NCBI GenBank assembly: GCA_003024785.1
Contig: PUQB01000005.1
Span: 601,217-665,216, forward strand
Direction: 5' to 3'
DNA length: 64,000 nucleotides
Source of the DNA: Selaginella tamariscina
Lineage: Eukaryota; Streptophyta; Lycopodiopsida; Selaginellales; Selaginellaceae
Shown: positions 10,907-23,844 of the stretch, in pieces
Layout of the letters: every line of letters begins with the position of its first letter
Numbering within the stretch: the first letter of the stretch is position 1
Program-made: the position numbers and the translations under genes
Notes under the pieces: generated by a model
What the model saw: only the letters and a program-made list of their open reading frames with translations
What the model was told of the DNA's origin: nothing
The model's database searches: none

Positions 10907-12729
10907 GGTAACATGGGGTAGTGTTGCCTCTTGAATGCTTTGCAACTCACTTGTTTACTTCCTTTCACATTTATCTATTGACACTATATCGTTGCCTATC
11001 CCTTTATCATTTAATTTACAAGATTCAAATATTGCAAGTGCTAAAGAAAGTGATTTAGGAACTGAAGCCAATAGAAATAGTGATGGAAAAACTAAAGTGG
11101 TCCCCATGGTAACGATGTTTTGAGCTGCATTATTATCCATTTCCTACATGAACTCTGTCATTATGAATGTGGTAGAAGAAATTTTTGCCAAACCCCTTTC
11201 TTAACTCATGGCAATGCTGAAAATCCATATTCTCAATTGTTTCATTACATCTACAAAATGATTTATAATTATCAAGGTATATTATTTACCTTGTTAATGT
11301 GTGACCCATGTTTGAACTAAAAGCTTCATTAATCCTTGAGAATTTATTTTCTGTACAAATATAAATGAAATATACAAAAATGCCTTATGTTACACTCATT
11401 TACAACTATTCGTCACTCTAAGAACTCATTAACAATTCTTCTTTGCTATTTTCTGAGTGAGGTGAAGAAGGTTTTAGCCACTTGGTAGATCGTTCATGAT
11501 CTTCTGTATCTTCTGTTGATGTTTCCATGGGTAATGAAGTATGTGAATGTTCTGTACTCCTTGAGATAACTTTCAATCTAATATCTGATTGAAAATTGTC
11601 CTCAGACTCCGACAGTGAACCATAATATTCGTCTTTAGAGTTATCGCACTTCTCGGGAGGGAACTTTCCCAAATACTCATGTATGTGTTTGTTAGGGTAG
11701 TTAATTGAGAACCTCTCTATCCACTTGTTCATGTCCTCAACCATGGTCTTATCCTTTTCAACGGCAAACACACATGTATCCCAAAGGTAACACTCCTTCA
11801 AGACAGACCCCCTAGTGCAGTACTCAAAACCCACGCATCACTGTGAGGACCCTTGATCAAGTTGACGATGCTCCGTGCCGCTTGACTTATAATGTTTGGA
11901 TAACAGATGCCTGGCTAGTCATTTGGAAGTTTGAAACTATTTGGCGCATTCTTAACAACCAAGTGAACAACTGTATCAATGCACTTCGGATCAGCATCAT
12001 TCATATAAAATCATGTCCAACGATGTTTATTCCTTTTGGCAAAGGCGCAGGCAAAAGTATCGGTGAGATGAGCAAGAATGAAGAAATAAATACCTGAAAA
12101 AGTAGGTATCAGTGAAGAGTGCAAGCATGAATCCAATAATAAATACCTTCTTTGTACATGCTTGCACAACTAAGTTTCTTCACCAAATCCTCTAGTGCCC
12201 TATCTGTCGAAGGATTTTTTGACACCGCCGATCCATCACAAACAATTGAAACGGTTTTCTACAAGCAGTGATGTTACCCCATAAAGTCTCTAAATCCGAC
12301 AACAAACATTTATAGGGCTTGTCGTGATTCATAGCATTCTCCTTTATAAGGTTCAACTCGGTTCTCCACTACTGAAGGACTGCCATAAGAGAAGGCGTCA
12401 TCACAATGTTCTCCTTTTTGACATTGGCGTGTAATAGATTCTTTCCCAGATCTTTCGATTGATTCACCCATTAAACAAGCATATCATTGTTTGTCACATG
12501 CAAATATTTTTTGACCTCTTTGTATGTTGAGGTCGAGGTCCAACCCAATTTGTGGTAGTGTATTCCCAACCACTCCTTGAAGTGCCTAACCATCTTCAAC
12601 TCTATTGCCTTGACATGAAAAGAAGAGGTGAGGTTACTGTTGTTAATTTGTAGTTTCCCATCAATCACCAAATCAGTCAAGACTTCCATCTCCTCCATTG
12701 TTGTTTCATTTAAAGGCTTCAACCATGTG
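10907..12729 (-). pseudogene. FCP1-like gene, copy X: middle exons
   Basis: The minus strand carries a 138-codon frame at 11418-11834, starting near GFEYCTRGSVLKECYLWDTC and ending in a Ser/Glu-rich acidic tail, and an 83-codon frame at 12471-12722. Broken frames between them match the second copy at 26396-27594 almost word for word. The segment 10955-11140 also aligns with 25770-25990. I do not recognise a domain in this part. It is joined by context to the HAD-like domain downstream and to 22216-23290 upstream, from which it was separated by the LARD inserted at 12730. Frameshifts and stops show it is dead. Confidence 0.6.
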
Positions 12730-14273
12730 TGTCAGAGTTTTAATCCAAAGGGCCAACACTTGGCTGCCAAGTGGCCATTTGGCGTCATCACCCTGTGTGA
12801 GTAATGCTAAGTCTTCCAAGATAACCCTAAGAGTCTGACTCAGGGGCCCAAAAGACTTAAAGTCCTACCCTAAGTCCCCTAGAATGACCATCCCCTTAAC
12901 CCTAGAGGATAACCCGAGTAAATTTTAGGATCCTATCCCAATAGACCTAAACATGCTCATGCCCTAACCCCATAAAGGATATGTGTCTCACATATACCCC
13001 CGTGATAGACCTAAGGCATCATCACTTACCCTTTAAGGAATCACCCTCATTCGAGAGTACAACCCCTTTAGGGTGACAAGGGGTCCCCTAAACTAGGACT
13101 AACCCCTAAGGGTTTGGGTGGCCAAGTCATACCCTAGACCTAGGGTTAGTACTTAGTGAAGACACGAGTGTGCGCTGTAGGCAGACACGAGTGTTCTACT
13201 AAGCAAACTCCCTAAGGCTAGATTTGAACAACCCTAAGTACCATGACCTTGCGAGTACTTCACGAAAAGGCTCCTGGTAACAAGTTTAGGTTGTTCAAAC
13301 CCTGGATTCCAAGGAGGACACTCCCCTAGCCAAGTGTGCCTAAGCACACCTAGTTACGAGACCTAACCTCCCTTGAGCAAATGCCCAAGGCTTAGCACCC
13401 TAGCGCGAGCACAAGCATGCATATTTGTTAGAGTATCCAACCCCTTGGCGATAAGCCCATGATATAACTCCAAAGAGCGTGCCTCAGGCATTGTATCGTG
13501 TGACGTTTAGCCCAGTGTCACATCTCCATGTGACACTGCCTTCCCCGATGTGGGCTATCATGCCATAGCCCTTAGATTCAAGAGATGCACCAAGTGTCAC
13601 AAACGTGGCTCCTAAATGCCAACTCTAGAACCCCTTAGTGAACCCTCAGGAACTGGTAATGTGAACCTATCAAATAAGATCCCACACTCACAATTGATCA
13701 AGGACACGGATGTGCCTTGCTTGGCCATGAGTGCTACACCTAGCTTGATGTGGAGGAGGAGGCTGGAGACAAGCCTCAACCTCTGCTTCTTGGAACGTGC
13801 ATCCCGACAAGACCTCCCAGGCATGGATTCACCAATGTTAAGAGTAAGCTACTCCCAAGGTGGGATGTATCCATGTCGTCTGGAAGTTAGGGCGGCACAA
13901 CAGAGCTTGCACCAAGAGAAGAGTAACAAGCTTAGTCATGAACCCAGGAACCCTCACTCCTACAAACTCTACCTTATTTATGTGACGGACCCCTCCCCCC
14001 CTCATTTTCCTAAGTGAGTAAGTGGGTTGGCACGAAAATGCCAGCCCTTAGAGAAAATGAGTTGTCCTAACCTAACCCCTAGGGAGGGGGTTTAGGGCAT
14101 GGGGTTAGGGCAACCCTAGGGTTAGGTCAACCCTAGGGGTGTCCCTAACCCTTATTTTGACAAGCTATATATGCAGGCATGTTTCTTCTACATCTAGGGT
14201 TCGTCACATAATTCAGTAGGTAATAACAATCAACGTTCAAAGTAAAGGGTCGAGTCATAATAAAAACTATGAC
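12730..14273 (-). repeat. 3' LTR of LARD copy B
   Basis: It is 1544 bp, in reverse orientation TGTCAGAG...CTATGACA. The polypurine complement (CACTCCCCGCCTTTGAAAA) follows directly at 14274, which fixes it as the 3' LTR. Confidence 0.88.
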
Positions 14274-14686
14274 ACACTCCCCGCCTTTGAAAATGTCAAC
14301 GTCCTCATTGACGTCTAACTCCAAGACTAGATAATGTCAGAAAAAAATTAACCAAAACTAACATATCACTCTATGTGGAGTCAACCAAAAGTTCACATAA
14401 GTTTCATTACCCCCCTTGCAATACGCGAAGCCAAGTACTTATGAACCGTCATTCACTGAGTCATAAACCCAGCTGCTAGAGGCACCACTTGCGACATGAA
14501 GTCACTTGGAGACCTTTTGCACGTCTGCAAAGTCTGTCACCCGACGCACACAACACTGGTTAATTTCTTTACTTAACTAGAATCTATATTGGAGGCCTCT
14601 AGTTAGTGTTATTACTGGCCCCTTGGTTAATAAGAAATAAAAACTTGCTTTATTCCTTAATATCAAACGCTATTGACAACCCTGTC

Positions 14687-15660
14687 TATCAGAGTTTTTA
14701 CCTAGTGCCACAAAGGCGACTTGCCATGTGTCAACCCTGGAATCCCCTCTTTAAAAACCCCATGGAATCTGATAAAATAACCCATATTAGGAACCCAAGC
14801 CCTAGGAACTCAAGCCTCTAGCTGATTAAGTCCATGAACGAGACTCACCTTGTGAATTAGGATACTCTAACTAGCCGAGCTTCAGGTGTCGTTCCTAGCT
14901 TGGCGTGGTTAAGGCGGCCGAAGCAGGGCTTCAACCATTAGTTTTGCAGAATGTGAACTCGGGCAATGCCTTTGAGCTTGCGGACAGGTTTTCGGACTAA
15001 GGAATCTAACTCCTTGGAAGTGACGTGCCCCTATCTCAAAGGCAAGATCCTGCCAACAATAAGGATAGTCTAACCCTAGGGTGGGTTGTACCCTTGTTTG
15101 TGGAAGTTTGGGTGGCACAATAAAGGGTTGCACCTTGACGACACAAGCTTAGCTTGCACTAATAGGAGGTTAACGAGCTCTTTTTGAACTCATGAAGCCT
15201 CACTACATATACTCTACCTTATTTATGTGACGACCCCCCCCCCGTCGTTTACCTAAGTGAGTAAGTGGGCTAGCTTGGAAATGCCAGCCCTTAGAGAAAA
15301 TAATTATCCTAACCTAATCCTAAACCTAACCCCTAGATGGGGGGTTTAGGGCGTGGGTTAGGGCAACCCTAGGGTTAGGTCAATCCTAAGAGTGTCCTAA
15401 CCCTTATTTTGACAAGTTATACTTTGCAAAGAACCCTAACCTAGAATGTCAAACCGGGGAAGAGTTTATAGAAGGTAAGTTCTAGCTTCACCTAGAGTTT
15501 TCTGCAAATACCTAATGACACCTGACCAGACCATCACTAGATACCCAAGTGCACTAAACGGGCATGTTTCCTAATACATCTAGGGTTCGTCACACAACTC
15601 GGTAAGTAACAACAATCAAACCCCAAAGTAAAGGGTCGAGTCATAGTAAAAACTATGACA
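14687..15660 (-). repeat. Nested solo LTR, shortened variant
   Basis: This is a 974-bp LTR, TATCAGAG...CTATGACA, inside the internal region of LARD copy B. The flanks CTGTC (14682-14686) and CTATC (15661-15665) form a 5-bp duplication with one difference, and the internal sequence resumes as in copy A near 3540-3570. Its U5-side half differs strongly from other copies and is partly deleted, so it represents another LTR subfamily or an older insertion. Confidence 0.75.
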
Positions 15661-18479
15661 CTATCGTCTTAGCACACAAGCACTTTGACATTCATCTCAA
15701 GTGCTTAATCAAATGCCTTCACGTTTCTCCAATTGTTCCACATTTCCACATGTCACGGTATCATAGCCTCACTTTTCTGTATCCCTCGGTGTTTCTCATT
15801 ACCCCTTTACATAAGGGTCTCTGCTACTATATTTATCCCTTGTTAGTATATAGTTATGTCAGACTAGGTATGAGACTTTAATGGAATCAAGCTCTTTTTT
15901 AATACTAGAGTACTATTCCTGAAACCTTGTTTTTTATAGACATGTCAATCTGGCTAAAGGCAATCACAGAGGCACATGGTTGTACACATGTATACAACAA
16001 GGTCATACCAATATGCCAAATGCCATTCACTTGGTGTGTCATTAACATAAGTTATTCCTGATAGGAATCAAATTGAGTCAAATCTTTAACCAAGTGTGAT
16101 AGCTTTACCATCGTCTTTTGCAACCTAACTTGTACTCATTCATAACACCGACCAATTTAGGGACCAGATAAGTTAACATATCTTTCTTACCCATCTTTAG
16201 CGCCTCAATCGACGACCTTAGATAACACGTCTCTTAATTGTCACTTTCATTGTACTCATTCCCCAAAGAGCACATCATACTAGATGCATTCAATACTTCA
16301 TAATTTTTATCTCACTAAATTTAAAAATGCTAATTTTAAAACTTAGTTTCCATGATAAGAGTCTCTCTAAACTCAGTGTACTGCATGCCTCCATAACATT
16401 ATATTTATTTCCAATTCTTAAACTGATTTTGTAAATGTTTCTCAACACTATATCGAAGTATAGCATTTTCACTAATTTGAGCAACTAGTGTTTTGACAAA
16501 TATCTTTTTAAAACTAATCTTTATTTATAAACAGTTGCAATTTCAATATTGATACTCTTGAATGGATAATGATCATTTCAATGTTCAAATCCTAAGCTTA
16601 CCAACTAGCTATTATATAGCAGATATAAACTTACAATCATATCAATTTATCGAAATGCTACAACTATAATATAGACATGGTTTTAGTTTACATGAACCGA
16701 ACTTCAGTTTTGACATGGAATTATAATGTTATGACAGTATTCTAATGAACTTGTTCAGAGATAAGAGGAATCATGAACTAGTGTCTGGTTCATCTAACTG
16801 ATTTAATAAAATAGTAAACTCCACATATTTATGTCATATTAACTTCATGTTTTAGTCATACCTTATAATTCAATAGATCTCCCCAAACATGAATAAAATA
16901 TCTAATTCAATACATTGAACTAAGATCATTATTCATTAGACACCTAGTAATCATCAAAGTACCACATTGCCCTCAAGCAATGTATTGAGAAACTCCTCAT
17001 TTCTCAACTAACTTGAAAACACGTTTCAAGTTATAACACTAAGGTAGTGCCTTACCAAAGTGTCAAACTACTTAAGTCTTTCTATTATATGATTATGTGA
17101 TCATAAGTTTCGATATTGAGCACTCCAAACTCAATATTGAAGAGAATTTATACCATACTTTGACAAGTCATTTATAACCAATCCTGAAAAGATTGTCACA
17201 AATTCTGCCAAAGTGTAGAATATAAATATCTCAACAAATGAGGTGATAGGAAACCTCATATTCTTGAACCGATTTTGAACCATACATTAAGAACCTTGAA
17301 CTACGATCATCAAGAAGGGAGACCATCTTCTTAAGCTAATCCCGTTACTCAATATTTACTTACAAGAATATTGAACCAACTCAAGGAACGCCATCAAACC
17401 TTGAAATAGAACTAACACTAACTAATCAAACCTTGAGTCAAGAATAGTTCTATTTTTTTTTTATTTTTTTTTTTGTATTCCAAAGAACTGAAGATACCTA
17501 CTTGATAAGTTTTTTAAGTGCCCACATTTTCGACCATGATGCAAAGTCAAGAATAATAAGTTTGAATAATCGTATTCAACTTTAAAATGAAATCGATATT
17601 GGAAAACAATACAACTTTTAATTCTTATCGAATACTGACTCTCTGAGGAGGTACATGCACTTAAACCTTCAATGAAAATCCGATTGTTACTGGCTCATTC
17701 ATAGTTCTCAACATAAGTTATCAAACTTAGCAAGTTTCCTTACTTAGTCGATAACCAAAGTGGAGAATCCCAAATCATGTTCTTTAAATCAAGGAATCAC
17801 CATTGTTCAAGAGCTTATCCCCACATTGTAAACAACGTTATAAATTTCAAGATTAAAGAGTTAACAATGAAAATGCACAAGTGTGTGCTAAACGCCTTCA
17901 CTATGCAGTCCTTCATTACTCAGTAAACTAAAAATGTAAACGTATGTTTCTAACATTACTCTTTCTAGTACAATCATGTCATATGTCCCAAAAGCTGCAT
18001 TGATAGGGATGCAACATTAAATCCATCTATTGCCAACATCTATTATTCTATCCCATTCTTATGATCCCACATAAGATAACTTCATAATCAAGTTAGTCGA
18101 GCTAGCTAACTTAAATACAAAGTGCGCGCTTATAACTAACTAAGGTTTCAAGTTGTATTTTGTTTAAATCAAGGTACTTGAACTTAGTAAACTATTTCAC
18201 CTAATGTTACTTGTAGATAGCGTCATCAAAATATTTTGAACATCAGATAATACTTTGATTATGTTGGATCTTCAAACCAACTGCTTAACATATTTATCAT
18301 ATGTTAATATCTGACATTTCATTGTATTATAAGTTCATCACCATAGTCTGCTTCTGGAGTTACACTCTCGAAAACATGCACAATAATGAGAGCTAATTTT
18401 ACACTTTATGTCAAAATGTAGTGTTCACTCTTATGTTTGAATATGCCCTTCTCCCAAAGTCAAAGATGCACATTTAACA
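15661..18479 (-). other. Internal region of LARD copy B, middle part
   Basis: This is the reverse complement of the non-coding internal region of copy A, alignable along about 780-3540. No frame exceeds about 65 codons. An A/T homopolymer of about 20 bases lies near 17450-17473. Confidence 0.75.
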
Positions 18480-20244
18480 TGTCAGAGTTTTAACCCAAAG
18501 GGCCAACACGTGGCAACACGTGGCTGCCAGGTGGCCATTCGGCGTCATCACCCTGTGAGCAACGCTAAGTTTTCCAGAACAACCCCAAGGACCCCTAGGG
18601 TTAGACTCTAATGCCCAAGTGGACAGGAGACTTAGGGTTTAGCCTAAGTCTCCCTAGAATGTCTGCCCCCAGAACCCTTGAGGGATAACCCTAGTTGACT
18701 TAGGTTTAGCCTAAGTCTCCCTAGAGTGTCTGCCCCCAAAACCCTTGAGGGATAACCCTAGTTGACTTAGGGTCTTGCCCTAGAAGACCTAGACAGGCTC
18801 ATGCCCTAACCCCCATCAAGGAGACGTGTGTTCCACACATACCCCTGGACAGAGCTAAGGCATCGTCACTTACCCCTTGAGGAATCACCTTCATCCGGGA
18901 GTACAACCCCTTTAGGGTGACAAGGGGTACCCTGAACCACGACTAACCCTAAGGGTTGAGTGGCCAAGTCATACCCTAGACCTAGGGCTAGTACTTAGTG
19001 AGGACACGAGTGTGCGCCATAGGCAGACATGAGTGTTCTACTAAGCAAACTCCCTAAGGCTAGGTTTGGGATAACCCACCTTGTGAGTGCCTCACGAAAG
19101 GGCTCCTGCTAACATGTTTAGGTTGTTCAACCCTTGAATTCCAAGGAGAAACTCCCCTAGCCAAGTGTGCCAAAGCAAACCTAGTTATGAGACCTAACCT
19201 CCCTTGAGCGGATGCCCAAGGCTTAGCACCCTAGTGCAAGCACAAGCATGTCTGTTTGCTAAAGTATCCAACCCCTTGGCGACAAGCCCATGACATAACC
19301 CCAAAGGGCATGCCTCGAGCGTTGTACCATGTGACGTTTAGCCAAGTGTCACATCTCCATGTGACACTGCCTTCCCCGATGTGGGCTATCATGCCATAGC
19401 CCTTAGATTCAAGAGTTGCACCAAGTGCCAGAAACGTGGCTCCTAAATGCCGACTCTACAACCCCTCAATGAACCCTCAGGAACCAAGTAACATGAACCT
19501 GTCAAACAAGATCCCACCCTCACAGTTGGTCAAGGACACGGATGTGCCTTGCTTGGCCGTGAGTGCTACACCTAGCTTGACGTGGAGGAGGAGGCTGGAG
19601 ACAAGCCTCAACCTCTGCCTCTTGGAACGTGCATTTTAACAAGACCTCCCAGGCATGGATTCGCCAACGTTAAGGGTAAGCTACCCCGAAGGTGGGACGT
19701 ACCCCTGGCATTTGGAAGTTAGGGCGGCACAACAGAGGGTTGTGCCTTGACGACACAAGCTAGAGCTTGCACCGGAGAAGAGTAACGAGCTTAGTCATGA
19801 ACCCAGGAACCCTCACTCCGATATACTACCTTATTTATGTGACAGAAGCCCCCCCCCCCATGTTTTCCTGTTTACATAAGTGGGCTAGCACTGAAATCTC
19901 ATTCCCAGAGGGAATGTACTTGGTGAGTTATCCATCGACCCCTAAACCCTAACTGTCAAACCTAGGGGTATTTCTAAGCATATTCGACACGCTGAATCAC
20001 TGGAACTAGCCATTAATCCAACCGGGACACGAAAAACCAAGGTAAGAGTTTTCTAGATGGAAGTGCTAGCTTTGCCCAAAGTTTCTTGCAAATACCTAAT
20101 GACACCCGGCCGGACCATCACTAGATATCCAAATGCACTAAGCGGGCCTGTTCTTCTAACACCTAGGGCTTATCAACATAGTATAGTAGGTAACAACAGT
20201 CAACATCCAAAAGTAAAGGTCGAGTCATAGTAAAAACTATAACA
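18480..20244 (-). repeat. Nested solo LTR with perfect target duplication
   Basis: It is 1765 bp, TGTCAGAG...CTATAACA, flanked on both sides by TAACA (18475-18479 and 20245-20249). The internal sequence of LARD copy B continues on both sides. It retains two of the 68-bp tandem units. Confidence 0.9.
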
Positions 20245-20737
20245 TAACATAAGCCTTTCCCCATTTGAACACTACGATATTGAATCTTGACCTAAGCTAA
20301 AACTCAATGGACACTGTTTGTTTTCAAATCATGTGTTATCCCAAATTCAAACACCTTAATGAAAAAGAAAAATTTTCAATAATGTGTAAACTTAGCATAT
20401 CACATGATCCACTCACAAGACTGAGTTGTAAGTCAGAACAAAACTAACACGCCACGTCTTGTGGAAGTATTATAGTAAAGTAACCTGAACATTCATAAAG
20501 TAAAGTGACCTGGCCTACAACTTGAAAGTTGCCTTCCAAGTGCTACCTTCAACATTGGAGTCCATAACCCACATCCACTTATGGAGTAGGTTACTCTGAA
20601 GAGTTATAGATCTCAGGACCATATCTCCACACAGAATTCAGACGTTAGCCGAAAATGATAAAGTACTTTAAGAATTTAGAACTAATAAACCTTAAAACAC
20701 ACCACAATTTAGGCAGTCCTACTGACTATAGAGAATA

Positions 20738-20749
20738 GCTCCGATACCA
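20738..20749 (-). other. Primer binding site of LARD copy B
   Basis: The reverse complement reads TGGTATCGGAGC and lies two bases from the 5' LTR boundary at 20752, as in copy A. Confidence 0.8.
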
Positions 20750-20751
20750 AT

Positions 20752-22220
20752 TGTCAGAGTTTTAACCCAAAGGCCAACATGGCAACACATGGCTGTTAAG
20801 TGGCTATTCGGTGTCATCACCCTGTATAAGCAACGCAAGTCTTCCAAGATAACCCTAAGAGTCTGACTTAGGGGCCCAAAAGACTTAAAGTCCTACCCTA
20901 AGTCCCCTAGAATGACCATCCCCTTAACCCTAGAAATAACCCGAGTAGATTTTAGGATCCTATCCCAATAGACCTAGACAGGCTCATGCCCTAACCCCAC
21001 AAAGGATATGTGTCTCACAATACCCCTGTGACAGAACTAAGGCATCATCACTTACCCTTAAGGAATCACCTTCATTCACTAGTACAACCCTTTTAGCGTG
21101 ACAAGGGTCCCCTAAACCACGATTAACCCTAAGGGTTTGGGTGGCCAAGTCATACCCTAGACCTAGGGTTAGTACTTAGTGAAGACACGAGTGTGCGCCG
21201 TAGGCGGACACGAGTGTTCTACTAAGCAAACTCCCTAAGGCTAGGTTTGGACAACCCTAAGTACCATGACCTTGCGAGTGCTTCACAAAAAGGCTCCTGG
21301 TAACAAGTTTAGGTTGTTCAACCCCTGGATTCCAAGGAGGACACTCCCCTAGCCAAGTGTGCCTAAGCACACCTAGTTACGAGACCTAACCTCCCTTGAG
21401 CAAATGCCCAAGGCTTAGCACCCTAGCGCGAGCACAAGCATGCATGTTTGTCAGAGTATCCAACCCTTTGGCGACAAGCCGTGCCTCGGGCATTGTATCG
21501 TGTGACGTTTAGCCCAGTGTCACATCTCCATGTGACACTACCTTCCCGATGTGGCTATCATGCCATAGCCCTTAGATTCAATAGATGCACCAAGTGCCAC
21601 AAAGTGGCTCCTAAATGCCAACTCTAGAACCCCTTAGTGAACCCTCAGGAACTGGTAATGTGAACATATCAAATAAGATCCCACACTCACAATTGATCAA
21701 GGACACGGATGTGTCTTGCTTGGCCATGAGTGCTACACCTAGCTTGATGTGGAGGAGGAGGCTGGAGACAAGCCTCAACCTCTGCTTCTTGGAACGTGCA
21801 TCCCGACAAGACCTCCCAGGCATGGATTTACCAACGTTAAGGGTAAGCTACCCCAAAGATGGGACGTACACCTGTCGTCTGGAAGTTAGGGTGGCACAAT
21901 AGAGGGTTGTGCCTTGATGACACAAGTTAGAGCTTGCACCAGGAGAAGAGTAACGAGCTTAGTCATAAACCCAGGAACCCTCACTCCTACATACACTACC
22001 TTATTTATGTGACGGACCCCCCTCCCCGTTTTCCTAAGTGAGTAAGTGGGTTGGCACAGAAATGCCAGCCCTTAGAGAAAATGAGTTGTCCTAACCTAAC
22101 CCCTAGGGAGGGGGGTTTAGGGCAACCCTAGGGTGTCCCTAACCCTTATTTTAACAAGCTATACTTTGCAAAGAACCCTAACTTGAAACATCAAAACAGG
22201 CGATAGTAAGAACTATGACA
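20752..22220 (-). repeat. 5' LTR of LARD copy B
   Basis: It is 1469 bp and closely similar to its partner at 12730-14273, with which it shares changes not seen in copy A (for example ATTGATCAAGGACACGGATG). Sharing private changes supports that the two are one insertion event. Confidence 0.88.
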
Positions 22221-22520
22221 ATGTGAGCTTGAAATCATTGTTTACATCCTTTGTAAATTGAACAGACTTAGCCTTTGGCGTCTTACTAGGTTTCTTTGTA
22301 GACTTCTCTAAGGGCTCCTCTTCACTTGTCTACTTCTTCTTCAGTGTTCCTTTTTAAAAGGATTCCATAATCCTCAACCATTTGGCAAAGATCTTATCCT
22401 CCCGACAAGAAATCAGCATCATCAAAAAGGATGTTTCCTTCCCTCCCACATGGGCAAAATCAACTACTACAATTTCTTCAACTCTTTTAAAAAAAAAGAG
22501 ATAGATTAATATACCGGCGA
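22216..22520 (-). pseudogene. FCP1-like gene, copy X: Lys-rich exon
   Basis: The minus-strand reading just upstream of the LARD insertion starts at about 22370 and encodes a Lys/Thr/Ser-rich stretch (ESFxKxTLKKKQTSEGEP-like). The same exon recurs at 27600-27745 and, best preserved, at 39598-39708. It continues into 12722-12471 once the LARD is removed. A stop interrupts it here. Confidence 0.5.
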
Positions 22521-22836
22521 GATAAACCCCACCCAGACAATTTACTTACCCGTACATCACACATTGTGTATTCCCTGCAGTAGCTCTTTCTGGTCACCCA
22601 AGATGTTCTCACATGGATCTCGTGTGTTTGAGCTTCTCCCATATTTTGCTGTTGTAGTGGTTGGTGTCGGCAGCATCCTATTCCGCCGATAACTTATGGT
22701 ACTGCTCGATTGTGAGATTCGGCTAATTTTTCTTCTACGACTGATGATTTTCTTCTATGATCCAAATTAACATGTGTGATCCCCAACTGCAATTGTTCTA
22801 ATGTTCTCGGCACGCTCTTTTAGCTTCCGAAAATTC

Positions 22837-23289
22837 CTAGGCAAATTGAACATGATATGTAAAGAACCTAGGACCAAGCCACCCTTTCACCCTAATGATG
22901 TCGTTGTTTTTCTTCAATGTGAAGAGGACAATTGTTCCACTTGTGGATGTTTTGTATTGTGAAACAATCTTTGCTGAGAATACACTTACTCGATGAGTCT
23001 GAAGATCTTCAAAGTAGACATCTAATTGGATCCCCTCCATAGATGGACTTTCGTTGAGTTGAAGAAGAACTCCACCGTCAACATCATTAATGAACATGTG
23101 AACATCATTATCCACAAGTCGACAAAACCACACGAAATTAATGTCATAACTGGCGACCTCTGGATTCGAGAATGTGACATTAAATGGAACAAGGCATACG
23201 TGTCGAGCATCATCCAATTTGAGTTCACATATTGCTTTCAGGTGCTTGACTAGTAAATCTACTTTCCATTGTTTTGCTTGTCCCTGCAA
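22837..23289 (-). pseudogene. Unrecognised 150-codon frame at the 5' side of copy X
   Basis: This is an open frame of 150 codons on the minus strand, beginning MQGQAKQWKVDLLVKHLK and rich in alternating hydrophobic residues, suggesting beta structure. It lies upstream of the Lys-rich exon in the same direction and between that exon and the palindrome array, so it is probably an early exon of the same gene. I recognise no domain. The second copy (ending at 27825) lacks this part. Confidence 0.45.
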
Positions 23290-23844
23290 TGTGATAGAGG
23301 TTAGTTTGACAGCAACATGGTTACTCCAATACGCTTCCCATTTATTTTAAAATATGGTCAAGTTAATTCCAGAATCCCCCTGCCCATCTCTTTTCCTCCT
23401 CTCATCTTCAATGTCACCTCCATTCCACATCTAAATATAAAAATAATTAGTTCTTCAAGCACATATCTGAGTATAACAAATTTTATTATAATTTTTACCC
23501 AGAATTTGACGATGACTCCATATTAATGACTGAATCTTCTTGTTTGACGTCCTTCTGCACAATAATACACTATGAATATAAATCATATAAAAACGCACAC
23601 ACACTTGTATAAACCCGAATATAAAAAAATAATACACTGATAAATTCACATACACCCTGCTTTGTCTCATAGAGAAGTGGATGGGATTAACTATCCAAAG
23701 CTCATGTTTGTGATAATGCAAAAGACAAATAACATTTGGTTTTAGAACCACCACAAACGTGAGCTTTGGACAGTTTCACATATGGTAAAATGATAAAAGT
23801 AAATAAAATGAGATAAGCAACTTACATATAATACACATATATTC

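Larger units (their letters stand above)
12730..22220 (-). mobile_element. LARD copy B, with two nested LTRs
   Basis: On the minus strand the order is 5' LTR (22220-20752), PBS (20749-20738), internal region, polypurine tract, 3' LTR (14273-12730). The element is bounded by perfect 5-bp duplications ATGTG at 12725-12729 and 22221-22225. The other gene copy has a single ATGTG at 27597-27601, the empty site. Two later LTRs (14687-15660 and 18480-20244) sit in the internal region, each with its own target duplication. No coding capacity is visible. Confidence 0.9.

Noticed and set aside
18590-18790. Many CCCTAA and TTAGGG words in the LARD LTRs, suggesting telomeric repeats
   Set aside because: They are scattered within a 68-bp LTR unit and do not form a tandem TTTAGGG array.
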